Shown one piece after another: positions 18,240-26,886 of a stretch of 64,000 nt of DNA (position 1 is its first letter; each line of letters opens with the position of its first letter). This stretch comes from Chryseobacterium sp. JAH (GTDB lineage Bacteria > Bacteroidota > Bacteroidia > Flavobacteriales > Weeksellaceae), in assembly GCF_001507335.1 (NCBI RefSeq), contig NZ_LMAH01000006.1, positions 186,001-250,000 on the forward strand, given 5' to 3'. The notes under the pieces were generated by a model. It worked only from the letters and a program-made list of their open reading frames with translations, had not been told where the DNA came from and searched no databases. The position numbers and the translations under genes are program-made.

Positions 18240-21167
18240 TTAAAATTTAAAGTTTAAGTTAACACCATACATTCTTGTAGACGGAAGAGATCCTCCTTCT
18301 AACCCTTGTAAATTCCCCGAACCATACGATGTATTTTCAGGATCTACTCCTTTAAAATCTAAATTCCAAGCGAATAGATTTCTTGCAAATGCTGAAACTC
18401 TAAACCCTTGAAGAATACCTCCTAAAGCATCTTTAGGAAAATCGTATGATAGTGTAATATCTCTTAACTTAATGTAGCTTGCGTCAAAAACGTTTTGTGC
18501 ATCAACAGTATTATAATACGAGCTACCCCATGTTGCAGCGTCTAATAAAATATCATTTGTTGTACCATCTTCTTTAACTCCAGCTAAAGTTACCCCTGCC
18601 TCTCTATTTCCTCCTAGAGCCGACTCTTCTAACATTCCTGAGTACATTCCCCACATATGAGTAGTTGAGAAATATTTACCCCCTTGTTGAACATCAATCA
18701 AGAAAGACAATCCTAAGTTTTTATACTTGAATGAGTTTCTGAATCCCATATTATATTCAGGCAATATAGATCCTAATGGTTTAATTTCAGATGCTTTATA
18801 GAAACCATTTTCGCCAACTACTTTATTTCCATTTGCATCATAAACAAAATCAGTTCCTAAAATCACACCATAAGAATAACCTACTTGAGCTGCCAATTGA
18901 GCTCTAAATGGAGCATTCGTAAGAATATAATTTTCAAGATTACCTTGTAATTCAACTAATTTATTCTTATTTTTTGTAAAATTCCAAGTTATATCCCATG
19001 AAAAATTATCTGTTCTCACAGGTGAGACATTTACCATTGCTTCAATACCTTTATTCGTCATTTCCCCGGCATTGATTTGTTTAAAGCCATAACCTGTACC
19101 AGGATCAAGTGGTAAAGGAATAATTAAATCGTTAGTTTTCACATCATATAAGGTTACATCAAAACCAACTCTATTTTTAAAAAAACTTGCCTCCAAACCA
19201 ATTTCCTTTGTGGTTTTCATCTCTGGTTTAATTGCAGGCTCTCCATTTGTTGCAGGCATTGAGTACATTGGTGATCCAGCAAAAGGAGTATCTATTGAAG
19301 CGTAAGTACCTCTAATATATGGAGTAGCAGAATAACCAGCAATTTGAGACCAACCGGCTCTGACTTTTCCAAATGATAGCCAATTTGTTTTTAATACTTG
19401 CGAAAACACAAAACTTCCCGTAACAGATGGATAAAACTGGTCATTATTAATCATTGAAAACCAATCATTTCTTCCCGTTCCTTCTATGAATAAGAAATTC
19501 TTATAACCTAACGAAACCGATCCAAATAAACTTTTAACTCCTGTATGAAAAGATGCATTTGTAGCAAGAGCAGACTCTCTACTGTTAGACAAATTATAAA
19601 GACCTGGTATAACCAACCCACCAACTGAGTTACCACTTAAAGCATCCCATTTCCTATTCATAATATTAAATCCAGCAAATGTATTCAGGCTAAAATCACC
19701 AAAATTATCATTATAGTGAACTCTTCCCTCATAATTAAACTCAGAGTTATTTCTTTTTTGAAGATTATACTCAGATAAAGCAGCAGATCCTACAGCGACT
19801 TGCGAACTTATATTTTGAGAATAAACATCTCCATACACTTTACCAACTGCAAAAACTTTTTTAGAAAAATTATAAGTTAGACCTACATTACCAAAAAAGC
19901 GATTTCTCTCGTCGGCAGAAGTATTTTCATAAATTGTCCAATATGGGTTATCAGAGAAATTGGGTGTTCCATCATCCCATGACGTTCTGTTCCATGACCT
20001 CTGCATACCATTTGCCAATTTATATTTTTTCAATTCTTCAAAGTCTAACTGTCTTTGACCCCATTGATAAAATTTTTGTGCAACAGAATTATCACCATAC
20101 CCTTGCTCTGGTCTATTAAAACCTTGAGTTCTTACATAATTAAAAACACCCTCAGCTTTTAATCTATCAGATAAAGTAGACGCAACATTTAAACTTAAAT
20201 TATCTTTCTTAATTTCAGAATTAGGGACTATACCATTAATTTTCGTATTCGTATAAGATAACCTTACATTCGTATTTTCAAATGATTTTGATACAGAGAA
20301 ATTATTTGTATAAGTTGTTCCTACTCTAAAAAAGTCATCAACATCATTTTTAGGAGCTACCCATTGTTTTAATTTCATATATTCATTTGAAAATTCCGGA
20401 TCAAAAGAATTCCATCCTAAATAAAATAAATTGGGATCATATTTTGGTCCCCAGCTTTCATCGGTGCCAAAATCAGTAATATTATACGTTTGTCCATTAA
20501 TATCTGCTTTTGGCAGTGAAGACTCTAGCCCACCTCCATACATGCTTTGGAGTTTAGGTCTTATGTAGATCGTTTCAAATGCGACGCCTGTATTAAACTG
20601 AATTTCGGTTCTACCTTTTTTAGCCGATTTTGTGGTATAAACAATTGCCCCATTTCCAGCACGAGAACCATATAGGGCTGCCGCAGGTCCTCCTTTAAGA
20701 ACTGTTACAGTTTCAATATCATCTGGATTGATATCAAATGAAGCATCACCATAATCTCTACCTCCAGCTCCTCTTTGTGTATCAATACTATTTACGTTCG
20801 AATTATCTAAAGGAACTCCATCAACAATAATTAAAGGACGGTTTTCTCCTGTTACCGAGCTTATTCCTCTCATTGTAATTCTTGTTGAGCCTCCCATAGA
20901 AGATGGAGCTGTAACCTGAACCCCGGCGACATTACCAGACAATGCACTTACGGCATTAGTTTGCCCTGCATCAGATATCAAATCACCTTTAATCTCTTGA
21001 GAAGCATATCCCAGAGCTTTTTTCTCTCTTTTAATACCAAGTGCAGTTACCACTACCCCTTCGATTTCTTGTGTCTTTAAAGTATCTTTCTTCGTATCTT
21101 GCGCGTTTACAACAACAAGAGAAGAAGATAGTACTATTATCAGTACACCAGCTGTTAATTTCTTCAT
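18240..21167 (-). CDS. SusC/RagA family TonB-linked outer membrane protein (pair 2)
   Basis: TonB-dependent receptor of 975 residues. A signal peptide ends near VNAQ, followed by the KTQEIEGVVVTALGIKRE segment that opens the plug, the SusC signature around LSGNVAGVQVTAP and ITMRGISSVTG, and the GGPAAALYGSRAGNGAIVYTTK motif near residue 160. The barrel runs to the C-terminal aromatic residue (VNLNFKF). The N-terminal regulatory-like domain of longer SusC proteins is missing. It is transcribed with the downstream susD gene (5-base gap). The transported compound is unknown. Confidence 0.93.
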   Translation of the reverse strand: MKKLTAGVLIIVLSSSLVVVNAQDTKKDTLKTQEIEGVVVTALGIKREKKALGYASQEIKGDLISDAGQTNAVSALSGNVAGVQVTAPSSMGGSTRITMRGISSVTGENRPLIIVDGVPLDNSNVNSIDTQRGAGGRDYGDASFDINPDDIETVTVLKGGPAAALYGSRAGNGAIVYTTKSAKKGRTEIQFNTGVAFETIYIRPKLQSMYGGGLESSLPKADINGQTYNITDFGTDESWGPKYDPNLFYLGWNSFDPEFSNEYMKLKQWVAPKNDVDDFFRVGTTYTNNFSVSKSFENTNVRLSYTNTKINGIVPNSEIKKDNLSLNVASTLSDRLKAEGVFNYVRTQGFNRPEQGYGDNSVAQKFYQWGQRQLDFEELKKYKLANGMQRSWNRTSWDDGTPNFSDNPYWTIYENTSADERNRFFGNVGLTYNFSKKVFAVGKVYGDVYSQNISSQVAVGSAALSEYNLQKRNNSEFNYEGRVHYNDNFGDFSLNTFAGFNIMNRKWDALSGNSVGGLVIPGLYNLSNSRESALATNASFHTGVKSLFGSVSLGYKNFLFIEGTGRNDWFSMINNDQFYPSVTGSFVFSQVLKTNWLSFGKVRAGWSQIAGYSATPYIRGTYASIDTPFAGSPMYSMPATNGEPAIKPEMKTTKEIGLEASFFKNRVGFDVTLYDVKTNDLIIPLPLDPGTGYGFKQINAGEMTNKGIEAMVNVSPVRTDNFSWDITWNFTKNKNKLVELQGNLENYILTNAPFRAQLAAQVGYSYGVILGTDFVYDANGNKVVGENGFYKASEIKPLGSILPEYNMGFRNSFKYKNLGLSFLIDVQQGGKYFSTTHMWGMYSGMLEESALGGNREAGVTLAGVKEDGTTNDILLDAATWGSSYYNTVDAQNVFDASYIKLRDITLSYDFPKDALGGILQGFRVSAFARNLFAWNLDFKGVDPENTSYGSGNLQGLEGGSLPSTRMYGVNLNFKF

Positions 21168-21211
21168 TTTAATATTAATTTTGCGTGAATAAATCTGTAA
21201 ACTTTAAATAA

Positions 21212-21219
21212 CAAACATA
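21212..21219 (-). promoter_or_regulatory. Candidate -7 box of susC-susD pair 2
   Basis: On the minus strand this reads TATGTTTG, a full match to TAnnTTTG, 44 bases upstream of the susC ATG. I found no -33 TTG at the expected spacing. Confidence 0.5.
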
Positions 21220-21260
21220 GAAACTGCGAAAAAATTATAATGTTATGGATAACAAGCTTA

Positions 21261-21268
21261 TACTTTTG
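21261..21268 (+). promoter_or_regulatory. Candidate -7 box of rnhB
   Basis: TACTTTTG matches TAnnTTTG. It lies 30 bases before the rnhB ATG chosen here, and a TTG start at 21281 would sit almost on the transcript start, which argues for the later ATG. Confidence 0.5.
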
Positions 21269-21298
21269 TAACTTTTTAATTTGAAAATGTTAAAATTT

Positions 21299-21883
21299 AT
21301 GGAATTATTAAAGAAATGGTCAGATTTTTATATAGAAGCTGGATGTGACGAGGTAGGAAGGGGATGTTTAAGCGGGCCGGTGGTTGCTGCGGCTGTGATT
21401 CTTGACGAAAGTTTCGAACAAAATTTAGTAAATGATTCAAAAAAATTAAATTTCAAAACAAGAATGGAGCTCGATTTTTACATTAAAGACAATGTAAAAA
21501 GTTATGCAATTGCAGAACTGCCCCCAACTTTCATTGATGAGCATAACATCCTGAACGCCAGTATCCATGCCATGCATCAAGCTTTAGACAAATTAACAAT
21601 ACGTCCCGAACTCATTTTGGTCGATGGAAACAAATTCCACCCTTATAATTACATCCCTCATCAATGTATTATTAAAGGAGACTCAAAAATTTTATCTATT
21701 GCAGCGGCTTCAATTTTAGCAAAAAATTATCGTGACAATTTGATGATAAAACTACATGAAGAACACCCAGAATACGGATGGAATACCAACTTTGGTTATG
21801 CAACAAAAAAACACCAGGAAGCCCTAATAAAGTATGGTATAACGAAATACCACCGGCAATCTTTTAGATTAAAATATGATTAA
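21299..21883 (+). CDS. rnhB: Ribonuclease HII
   Basis: Cytoplasmic endonuclease that removes RNA from RNA-DNA hybrids, including single misincorporated ribonucleotides. The 194-residue length is normal. The catalytic pair D17-E18 sits in the CDEVGRGCLSGPVVAAAVIL motif, another acidic residue lies in LILVDGN, and SIAAASILAK is the conserved later motif. The frame stays open upstream to TTG 21281 and ATG 21287, but homologous proteins as I remember them begin MELLKKW, so ATG 21299 is chosen. The gene is monocistronic and ends at a shared terminator. Confidence 0.95.
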   Translation: MELLKKWSDFYIEAGCDEVGRGCLSGPVVAAAVILDESFEQNLVNDSKKLNFKTRMELDFYIKDNVKSYAIAELPPTFIDEHNILNASIHAMHQALDKLTIRPELILVDGNKFHPYNYIPHQCIIKGDSKILSIAAASILAKNYRDNLMIKLHEEHPEYGWNTNFGYATKKHQEALIKYGITKYHRQSFRLKYD

Positions 21884-21950
21884 TTAATACACTCTGTGAA
21901 TTATTATATTAAAAGTTTTAACATTTAAAATTTAAACTGATTCCAAATAA

Positions 21951-21980
21951 AAAAGAGAAGCAATAAATTGCTTCTCTTTT
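21951..21980. terminator. Bidirectional terminator between rnhB and yidC
   Basis: A 13-base-pair stem (AAAAGAGAAGCAA with its complement) has a 4-base loop. A-rich and T-rich flanks suit both convergent genes. Confidence 0.85.
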
Positions 21981-21993
21981 CCGTTATTGTAAG

Positions 21994-23793
21994 TTATTTC
22001 TTTTTACCTCTTGTCTGCTCTTGCGTTTTCTGCTGTTCCTGAGCCTTTTCCATCATCTCTCTCATTCGTTTCTGGAACTTGCCTTCCGCTTTCGGCTTCT
22101 CTTTATTAGCCTGAATCTGTGCGTGAATTTTCTTCTCATCCAATATTACATATTTGATGACTAAAATGATCAAAATATTAATCGCATTCGATACGAAATA
22201 ATACCAAGATAAACCAGATGCTGAAGTGTTCAGGAAGAACAAGAATGTTATTGGGAAGATATACATCAATACTTTCATATTCGGCATACCTTCTTGCTGA
22301 GGCTGCTGCATATTTCCTGAAGTCATTACCGTATAAATTAAGATAACAATGGTACACGCAATTGCGAATACACTTAAATGGTCTCCTAAGAATGGAATTT
22401 TAAATGGCAATTTAATTAAATCATCATAAGCTGTTAAATCTTTTGCAAACCAGAATCCCTGCCCTCTCAAATCGATAAAGTTCGGGAAAAACCTGAATAA
22501 TGCATAGAAAATAGGAATTTGCACCAAAGCGGGTAGACATCCAGCCATTTGGTTTACTCCCGCCTTTCGGTAGATCTCCATAGTTGCCTGTTGCTTTTTC
22601 ATCGGATCCGCATCCTTGAATTTTGCAGTAGCTTCGTCGATCTCCGGACGTATTACTTTCATCATCGCACTCAGTTTATGTTGCTTATACATAATTGGCG
22701 ACAAAATCAATTTAACAATGATGGTCATTAAGAAAATTACCCAACCTGCTGTGATTCCCCAAGATGCAATAAGATTGTACATTGGCATGAAGAAGTAACG
22801 GTTCATCCCTCCAATAAATGACCATCCTAAAGGCAAAATTTCGTCAAAGTTTTTATCGTAAGATTTAAGTAATGGTAAATCTAATGGCATGAAGTACCAG
22901 GTAAAATCCTGATTCAGTTCACTTCCTGTCATCTGAACAAAACCTTCGTAATTCAGTTTTTTCAGATATTCACCCTCTTCAAAAGCTTCCTGATTTCCTT
23001 TACTTTGCGTGAAACCATTTTTAGCTTCAATTACAGAAGAGAAAAACTGTTGTTTTACACCAATCCAGTTAAGAGTTTCTTTATCCTCAGTCATATCCGT
23101 TCTTCCGTCATAATCATAATCTTCATAATTATTAAACGCATAAGAAAATTCAGAATGAGACTGTTCCTGAGCTCTTCCTTTTTCCAGATTTCTCACTTGG
23201 TAGTCCCAAATAAAATCTGCTTTATTATCAGAAGTAATTTTTGCAAGCCCCTGCGTTCTTACTTTGAAATCAACTCTGTATTTATCTAGTAAAGTATAGA
23301 CAAACTGAATCACCGCTCCATTATAATTAGCAGTCATCGTCACTGCATTTCCTGAAACAGTTGGCGAGAAAACTAAATCTTTAGTATTGATTGTTTTTCC
23401 GGTTTTATCTTTAAATTGAAAACCGTAGTTTGAATTATTTTTAGTAATCAGGTTAAGCGGAAGATCTGCTGTATCCGTCTTACGATCGTACGCTTTGTAT
23501 TCCAAAAGTTCCACTTTTGAAACCTGGCCTCCTAAACTTGAAAATTCAAGCTTCAATTCTTTGTTCGTAAGATTTGCAGTTTGAATTGAATTCGGAGTTA
23601 CATTGGGATTGATATTAGCTGCCTGAGTAGGTTTTACAGGGTTCTTTGCCTGTTCAGTTTTCTGTTGCTGAGCTTTTACTGCGTCTTCTTCCTGCTGTTT
23701 ATTTTGAAAATAAAACATAAATCCGAAGAGTACCAAACATAAAACTGCAAAACTAATAATCTGACTTTTATCGAGTCCGTTGTTCTGTTGCAT
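21994..23793 (-). CDS. yidC: Membrane protein insertase YidC
   Basis: Inner-membrane insertase of 599 residues that helps newly made membrane proteins fold, with or without the Sec translocon. An N-terminal membrane anchor (residues about 10-26) is followed by a large periplasmic beta domain (to about residue 345) and the conserved core of five helices, with the motifs KLILSPIMYKQHKLSAMMK and MAGCLPALVQIPIFYALFRFF. The C-terminus is a basic tail (KFQKRMREMMEKAQEQQK...RGKKK) suited to ribosome contact. In many related genomes yidC follows pyrG, and here pyrG is the next gene upstream on the same strand, 180 bases away. Confidence 0.97.
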   Translation of the reverse strand: MQQNNGLDKSQIISFAVLCLVLFGFMFYFQNKQQEEDAVKAQQQKTEQAKNPVKPTQAANINPNVTPNSIQTANLTNKELKLEFSSLGGQVSKVELLEYKAYDRKTDTADLPLNLITKNNSNYGFQFKDKTGKTINTKDLVFSPTVSGNAVTMTANYNGAVIQFVYTLLDKYRVDFKVRTQGLAKITSDNKADFIWDYQVRNLEKGRAQEQSHSEFSYAFNNYEDYDYDGRTDMTEDKETLNWIGVKQQFFSSVIEAKNGFTQSKGNQEAFEEGEYLKKLNYEGFVQMTGSELNQDFTWYFMPLDLPLLKSYDKNFDEILPLGWSFIGGMNRYFFMPMYNLIASWGITAGWVIFLMTIIVKLILSPIMYKQHKLSAMMKVIRPEIDEATAKFKDADPMKKQQATMEIYRKAGVNQMAGCLPALVQIPIFYALFRFFPNFIDLRGQGFWFAKDLTAYDDLIKLPFKIPFLGDHLSVFAIACTIVILIYTVMTSGNMQQPQQEGMPNMKVLMYIFPITFLFFLNTSASGLSWYYFVSNAINILIILVIKYVILDEKKIHAQIQANKEKPKAEGKFQKRMREMMEKAQEQQKTQEQTRGKKK

Positions 23794-23855
23794 TTTATTT
23801 TAATTAAAATTTTTAAATTTGAATAAGTACAGCAATACCATACTTTTTGAGTCGA

Positions 23856-23863
23856 CAAAAATA
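23856..23863 (-). promoter_or_regulatory. Candidate -7 box of yidC
   Basis: On the minus strand TATTTTTG matches TAnnTTTG, 62 bases before the yidC ATG. It implies that yidC can be transcribed separately from pyrG. Confidence 0.4.
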
Positions 23864-23973
23864 CTGTTTTTTTATCAAAACTCTATACTATAATATGTTA
23901 CTATATAATAAACTCAGACTGACAAAAATCAACCTGAGTTAAGATATTATATATGACGTTCGTAATTTTTAAA

Positions 23974-25587
23974 TTACTTTATCTGTTTTTCACATGCTTT
24001 GATAAAAGCTCGGAATAAAGGATGCGGTGTAGCAACCGTACTTTTGTATTCCGGGTGATACTGTACTCCTACATAGAAAGGGTGATCTGGCATTTCTAAA
24101 GCTTCAACCAATCCAGTTTCAGGGTTTGTACCTGTTGCCAGGAAGCCGTTTTTCTCAAATTCCTGAATGTACTCACTGTTGAATTCATAACGGTGACGGT
24201 GTCTTTCAGAAATATTTTTACTTCCGTAAATTTCATTTAATTTGGAACCATTTTTCAAAGCACATTTCCAAGCTCCAAGACGCATCGTACCTCCTTTGTC
24301 TACTACATTTTTTTGCTCTTCCATTAATGAAATTACAGGATATTCTGTAGACGTATCAAATTCCATTGAGTTGGCTTTAGTGTATCCTAAAACATTTCTA
24401 GCAAATTCTACAGTCATAATCTGCATACCCAAACAAATCCCCAACATCGGAACTTTGTTTTCTCTGGCATACTGAGCAGTAAGGATTTTCCCTTCAATAC
24501 CCCTGTCTCCAAAACCTGGAGCAATCAAGATACCACATACTCCTGCTAAAGTTTCTTTAATATTTTCTTTGGTTAAATCACCACTGTAAACCCATCTGAT
24601 CTTTACTTCCGTTTCAATATCTGCACCTGCATGTTTGAAAGCCTCTGCAATTGAAATATAAGAATCCTGAAGCGAAATATATTTCCCAACCAGAGCAATC
24701 TCTACCGTTCTCTTTGGATTCTGGAATTTTTTAACGAAAGTTTTCCAGTCTTTTAAATCCGCTTCTTTATCACTTTTAAGATCCAGTCCTTTCAGAACTA
24801 CATCGTCAAAGTTTTGTTTTTGTAGATACATTGGAACTTCGTAAATCGTTTCCAAATCTTTACACTCAATGACGTTATCCAAAGAAACGTTACAGAACTG
24901 AGCCAGTTTTGCTCTCTGATCTTTTGGAATTTTATGTTCGGTTCTGCAAACTAAAACATCCGCCATAATTCCGCTTTCCATCAGCTGACGGACAGAATGC
25001 TGAGAAGGTTTTGTCTTCAGCTCCCCACTAGAGGCCAGGTAAGGTAATAAAGTAAGGTGAATCACCATAGAATTTTTCTCACCCAATTCCCATTTCAACT
25101 GACGAACAGTTTCTATGTAAGGTAACGATTCAATATCACCTACAGTTCCACCGATCTCAGTAATGATGATATCGTAGTTCTGCTTAGAAAGAATTTTTAT
25201 TCTTCGTTTGATTTCGTTGGTAATATGAGGAATTACCTGAACTGTTTTTCCAAGGAAATCTCCTTTTCTTTCTTTTTCGATAACAGTCTGGTAGATTTTC
25301 CCTGTGGTAACGTTGTTGTTTTGAGAAGTCGGAGCATCAAGGTAACGCTCGTAATGTCCTAAATCCAGATCCGTTTCAGCACCATCTTCAGTTACATAGC
25401 ATTCTCCGTGTTCATAAGGGTTCAGCGTTCCCGGGTCGATATTGATGTAAGGATCAAGTTTTTGGATCGTTACATTAAATCCGCGTGATTTTAACAATAG
25501 TCCCAGAGAAGCAGAAACGATTCCCTTTCCCAAAGATGAAGTTACACCTCCTGTCACAAAGATGTACTTTGTATTCTTTTTACTCAT
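23974..25587 (-). CDS. pyrG: CTP synthase
   Basis: Enzyme that makes CTP from UTP, ATP and glutamine in the cytoplasm. The protein has 537 residues. The N-terminal synthetase domain opens with KYIFVTGGVTSSLGKG (P-loop). The C-terminal class I glutamine amidotransferase domain has the nucleophile Cys in GICLGMQ and the His-Glu pair in YHPEYKS. The frame is open to 25746, but the extra 53 residues are not like CTP synthase, and a complete promoter lies within that stretch. The ATG at 25587 (MSKKNTKYIF) is therefore the start. Confidence 0.97.
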   Translation of the reverse strand: MSKKNTKYIFVTGGVTSSLGKGIVSASLGLLLKSRGFNVTIQKLDPYINIDPGTLNPYEHGECYVTEDGAETDLDLGHYERYLDAPTSQNNNVTTGKIYQTVIEKERKGDFLGKTVQVIPHITNEIKRRIKILSKQNYDIIITEIGGTVGDIESLPYIETVRQLKWELGEKNSMVIHLTLLPYLASSGELKTKPSQHSVRQLMESGIMADVLVCRTEHKIPKDQRAKLAQFCNVSLDNVIECKDLETIYEVPMYLQKQNFDDVVLKGLDLKSDKEADLKDWKTFVKKFQNPKRTVEIALVGKYISLQDSYISIAEAFKHAGADIETEVKIRWVYSGDLTKENIKETLAGVCGILIAPGFGDRGIEGKILTAQYARENKVPMLGICLGMQIMTVEFARNVLGYTKANSMEFDTSTEYPVISLMEEQKNVVDKGGTMRLGAWKCALKNGSKLNEIYGSKNISERHRHRYEFNSEYIQEFEKNGFLATGTNPETGLVEALEMPDHPFYVGVQYHPEYKSTVATPHPLFRAFIKACEKQIK

Positions 25588-25602
25588 TAGATTAGGTTTG
25601 TG

Positions 25603-25633
25603 CAAAGTTAGGGGAAAAACAAAAGCAAAGCAA
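25603..25633 (-). promoter_or_regulatory. Candidate promoter of pyrG
   Basis: On the minus strand a TTG (25633-25631) is followed after 20 bases by TAACTTTG (25610-25603), an exact -7 match. The predicted transcript would begin roughly 10 bases before the pyrG ATG at 25587. Confidence 0.6.
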
Positions 25634-25730
25634 TTTTGTTGTGCTTTTAAATTGCAATAATTGATATGAAATAAAAAAAAATCGTCACCAAAGTAGGTGA
25701 TTGCGGTTATACACGTCAACCCAACATAAC

Positions 25731-25760
25731 AGAAAAGGTTTCCCAAAACTGAGAAACCTT
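25731..25760 (-). terminator. Terminator of the YceI-family gene
   Basis: AAGGTTTC and GAAACCTT form a stem with a 10-base loop, and on the minus strand it is followed by TTTTC. It lies 32 bases after the gene's stop. Confidence 0.6.
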
Positions 25761-25791
25761 CACCTAAACCAAATTATATATATGAAAATTA

Positions 25792-26358
25792 TTATTTCAC
25801 TAATTCAAAAAACAACACGACCTCAACATCTTTAGCAACACCTGCTCCTGTCGGATCATATTTAATGTTGTAATCTAAGCGGTTAACTGTAAATTTTGCC
25901 TGCAAACCTGCAACATCTTTCCCCTGTTGGTTTTTTGTCACTCCGCCGAAAGTTACCGGAATGCTAACGTCTTTGGTAATGTCTTTTACAGTCAGTTTAC
26001 CTTTCAAAGTATAAGTATTGTTTTTTCCTTTTACTAAAGATGTACTTTCAAACTCCATAGCCGGGAATTTTTCAGCATCAAAGAAATCTGCACTTCTTAA
26101 ATGCTTATCTCTTGGCTCAACCCCTGTATTGATAGATTGAGTTTGTACTGAAAATTTAAATTGAGCATTATCTAAACTAGCTCCCGGGCTTGAGACCGTT
26201 CCATCAAATTGATCAAATCTACCTTGCACAAAGCTGATTCCCATATGCTTGATACTAAAATTCACAGACGAATGCATTGGATCAACCGTCCAAGTAGATT
26301 GTGCGTAAGTGATCATGCTTACTAAAGCGAACACAAAACTTAATATTATTTTTTTCAT
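25792..26358 (-). CDS. YceI family periplasmic protein
   Basis: Secreted lipocalin-like protein of 188 residues. A signal peptide (cleavage after about residue 20, ITYAQS) is followed by the YceI domain: STWTVDPMHSSVNFSIKHMGIS at the start and the central FDAEKFPAMEFESTS motif. Family members bind polyisoprenoid or other lipids in an antiparallel beta-barrel; what this one carries is unknown. In some bacteria they respond to acid or osmotic stress. It is a single-gene unit with its own -7 box and terminator. Confidence 0.92.
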   Translation of the reverse strand: MKKIILSFVFALVSMITYAQSTWTVDPMHSSVNFSIKHMGISFVQGRFDQFDGTVSSPGASLDNAQFKFSVQTQSINTGVEPRDKHLRSADFFDAEKFPAMEFESTSLVKGKNNTYTLKGKLTVKDITKDVSIPVTFGGVTKNQQGKDVAGLQAKFTVNRLDYNIKYDPTGAGVAKDVEVVLFFELVK

Positions 26359-26377
26359 TTCTTAATTATTTATACTG

Positions 26378-26385
26378 CAAATGTA
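26378..26385 (-). promoter_or_regulatory. Candidate -7 box of the YceI-family gene
   Basis: On the minus strand TACATTTG matches TAnnTTTG, 19 bases upstream of the ATG. No matching -33 element is evident. Confidence 0.5.
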
Positions 26386-26412
26386 AACACAGCTTCATTA
26401 AGAATCATTGAC

Positions 26413-26826
26413 CTATGATAAGTTCTTGTTTCTGGATGAAATTATTTTTAAGTACAATAAATGAACAAAGAACATCAAAAGAAATACTACTCCTGAAATT
26501 CCATACATCATGATCATCAAAAGATTTTCATTTGTAGAATTTGAAAAATACAAGAATGGATTATTTCCTGAAATTATTAAGAAAAGCAAGTAAATGACTT
26601 CAAATAAAATCGCAATTCTCAATATCGATCGATAATTTTTTCTGAAAATAATCACTGTAACCAAGCCTATCGCTGTTATTACCGAACAAAAAATAAGAAT
26701 AAAATAAGAATACATTCCAAAATCTCCACCAGGTAAACCTAAAAATTTCACAGCCCATTCCGTAAACTGAGAATGCAAAAGCGACATGACTACAAAAATC
26801 ACCAAACTCAAAAAAATATTTCTCAT
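26413..26826 (-). CDS. Hypothetical membrane protein with four predicted helices
   Basis: Unrecognised protein of 137 residues. Four hydrophobic segments are visible, near residues 4-20, 38-61, 69-88 and 102-127, with short loops and a basic C-terminus (KIISSRNKNLS). This is the layout of a small integral inner-membrane protein. The first helix may instead be a signal anchor. Its start lies 60 bases from the divergently transcribed radA, so the promoters of both must overlap this short gap. No conserved motif that would give a function was found. Confidence 0.6.
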   Translation of the reverse strand: MRNIFLSLVIFVVMSLLHSQFTEWAVKFLGLPGGDFGMYSYFILIFCSVITAIGLVTVIIFRKNYRSILRIAILFEVIYLLFLIISGNNPFLYFSNSTNENLLMIMMYGISGVVFLLMFFVHLLYLKIISSRNKNLS

Positions 26827-26886
26827 AACTGTAAATTAAGCAAAAATTCGAAAGAAAATTTCAAAAAAAATCTTCAAATTCGCAGT

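Noticed and set aside
25588..25746. Longer pyrG start at 25746
   Set aside because: The added 53 residues are unlike CTP synthase and include a complete promoter.
26773..26886. Longer radA start at 26773
   Set aside because: It would overlap the divergent membrane-protein gene and add residues before the zinc finger not seen in RadA.
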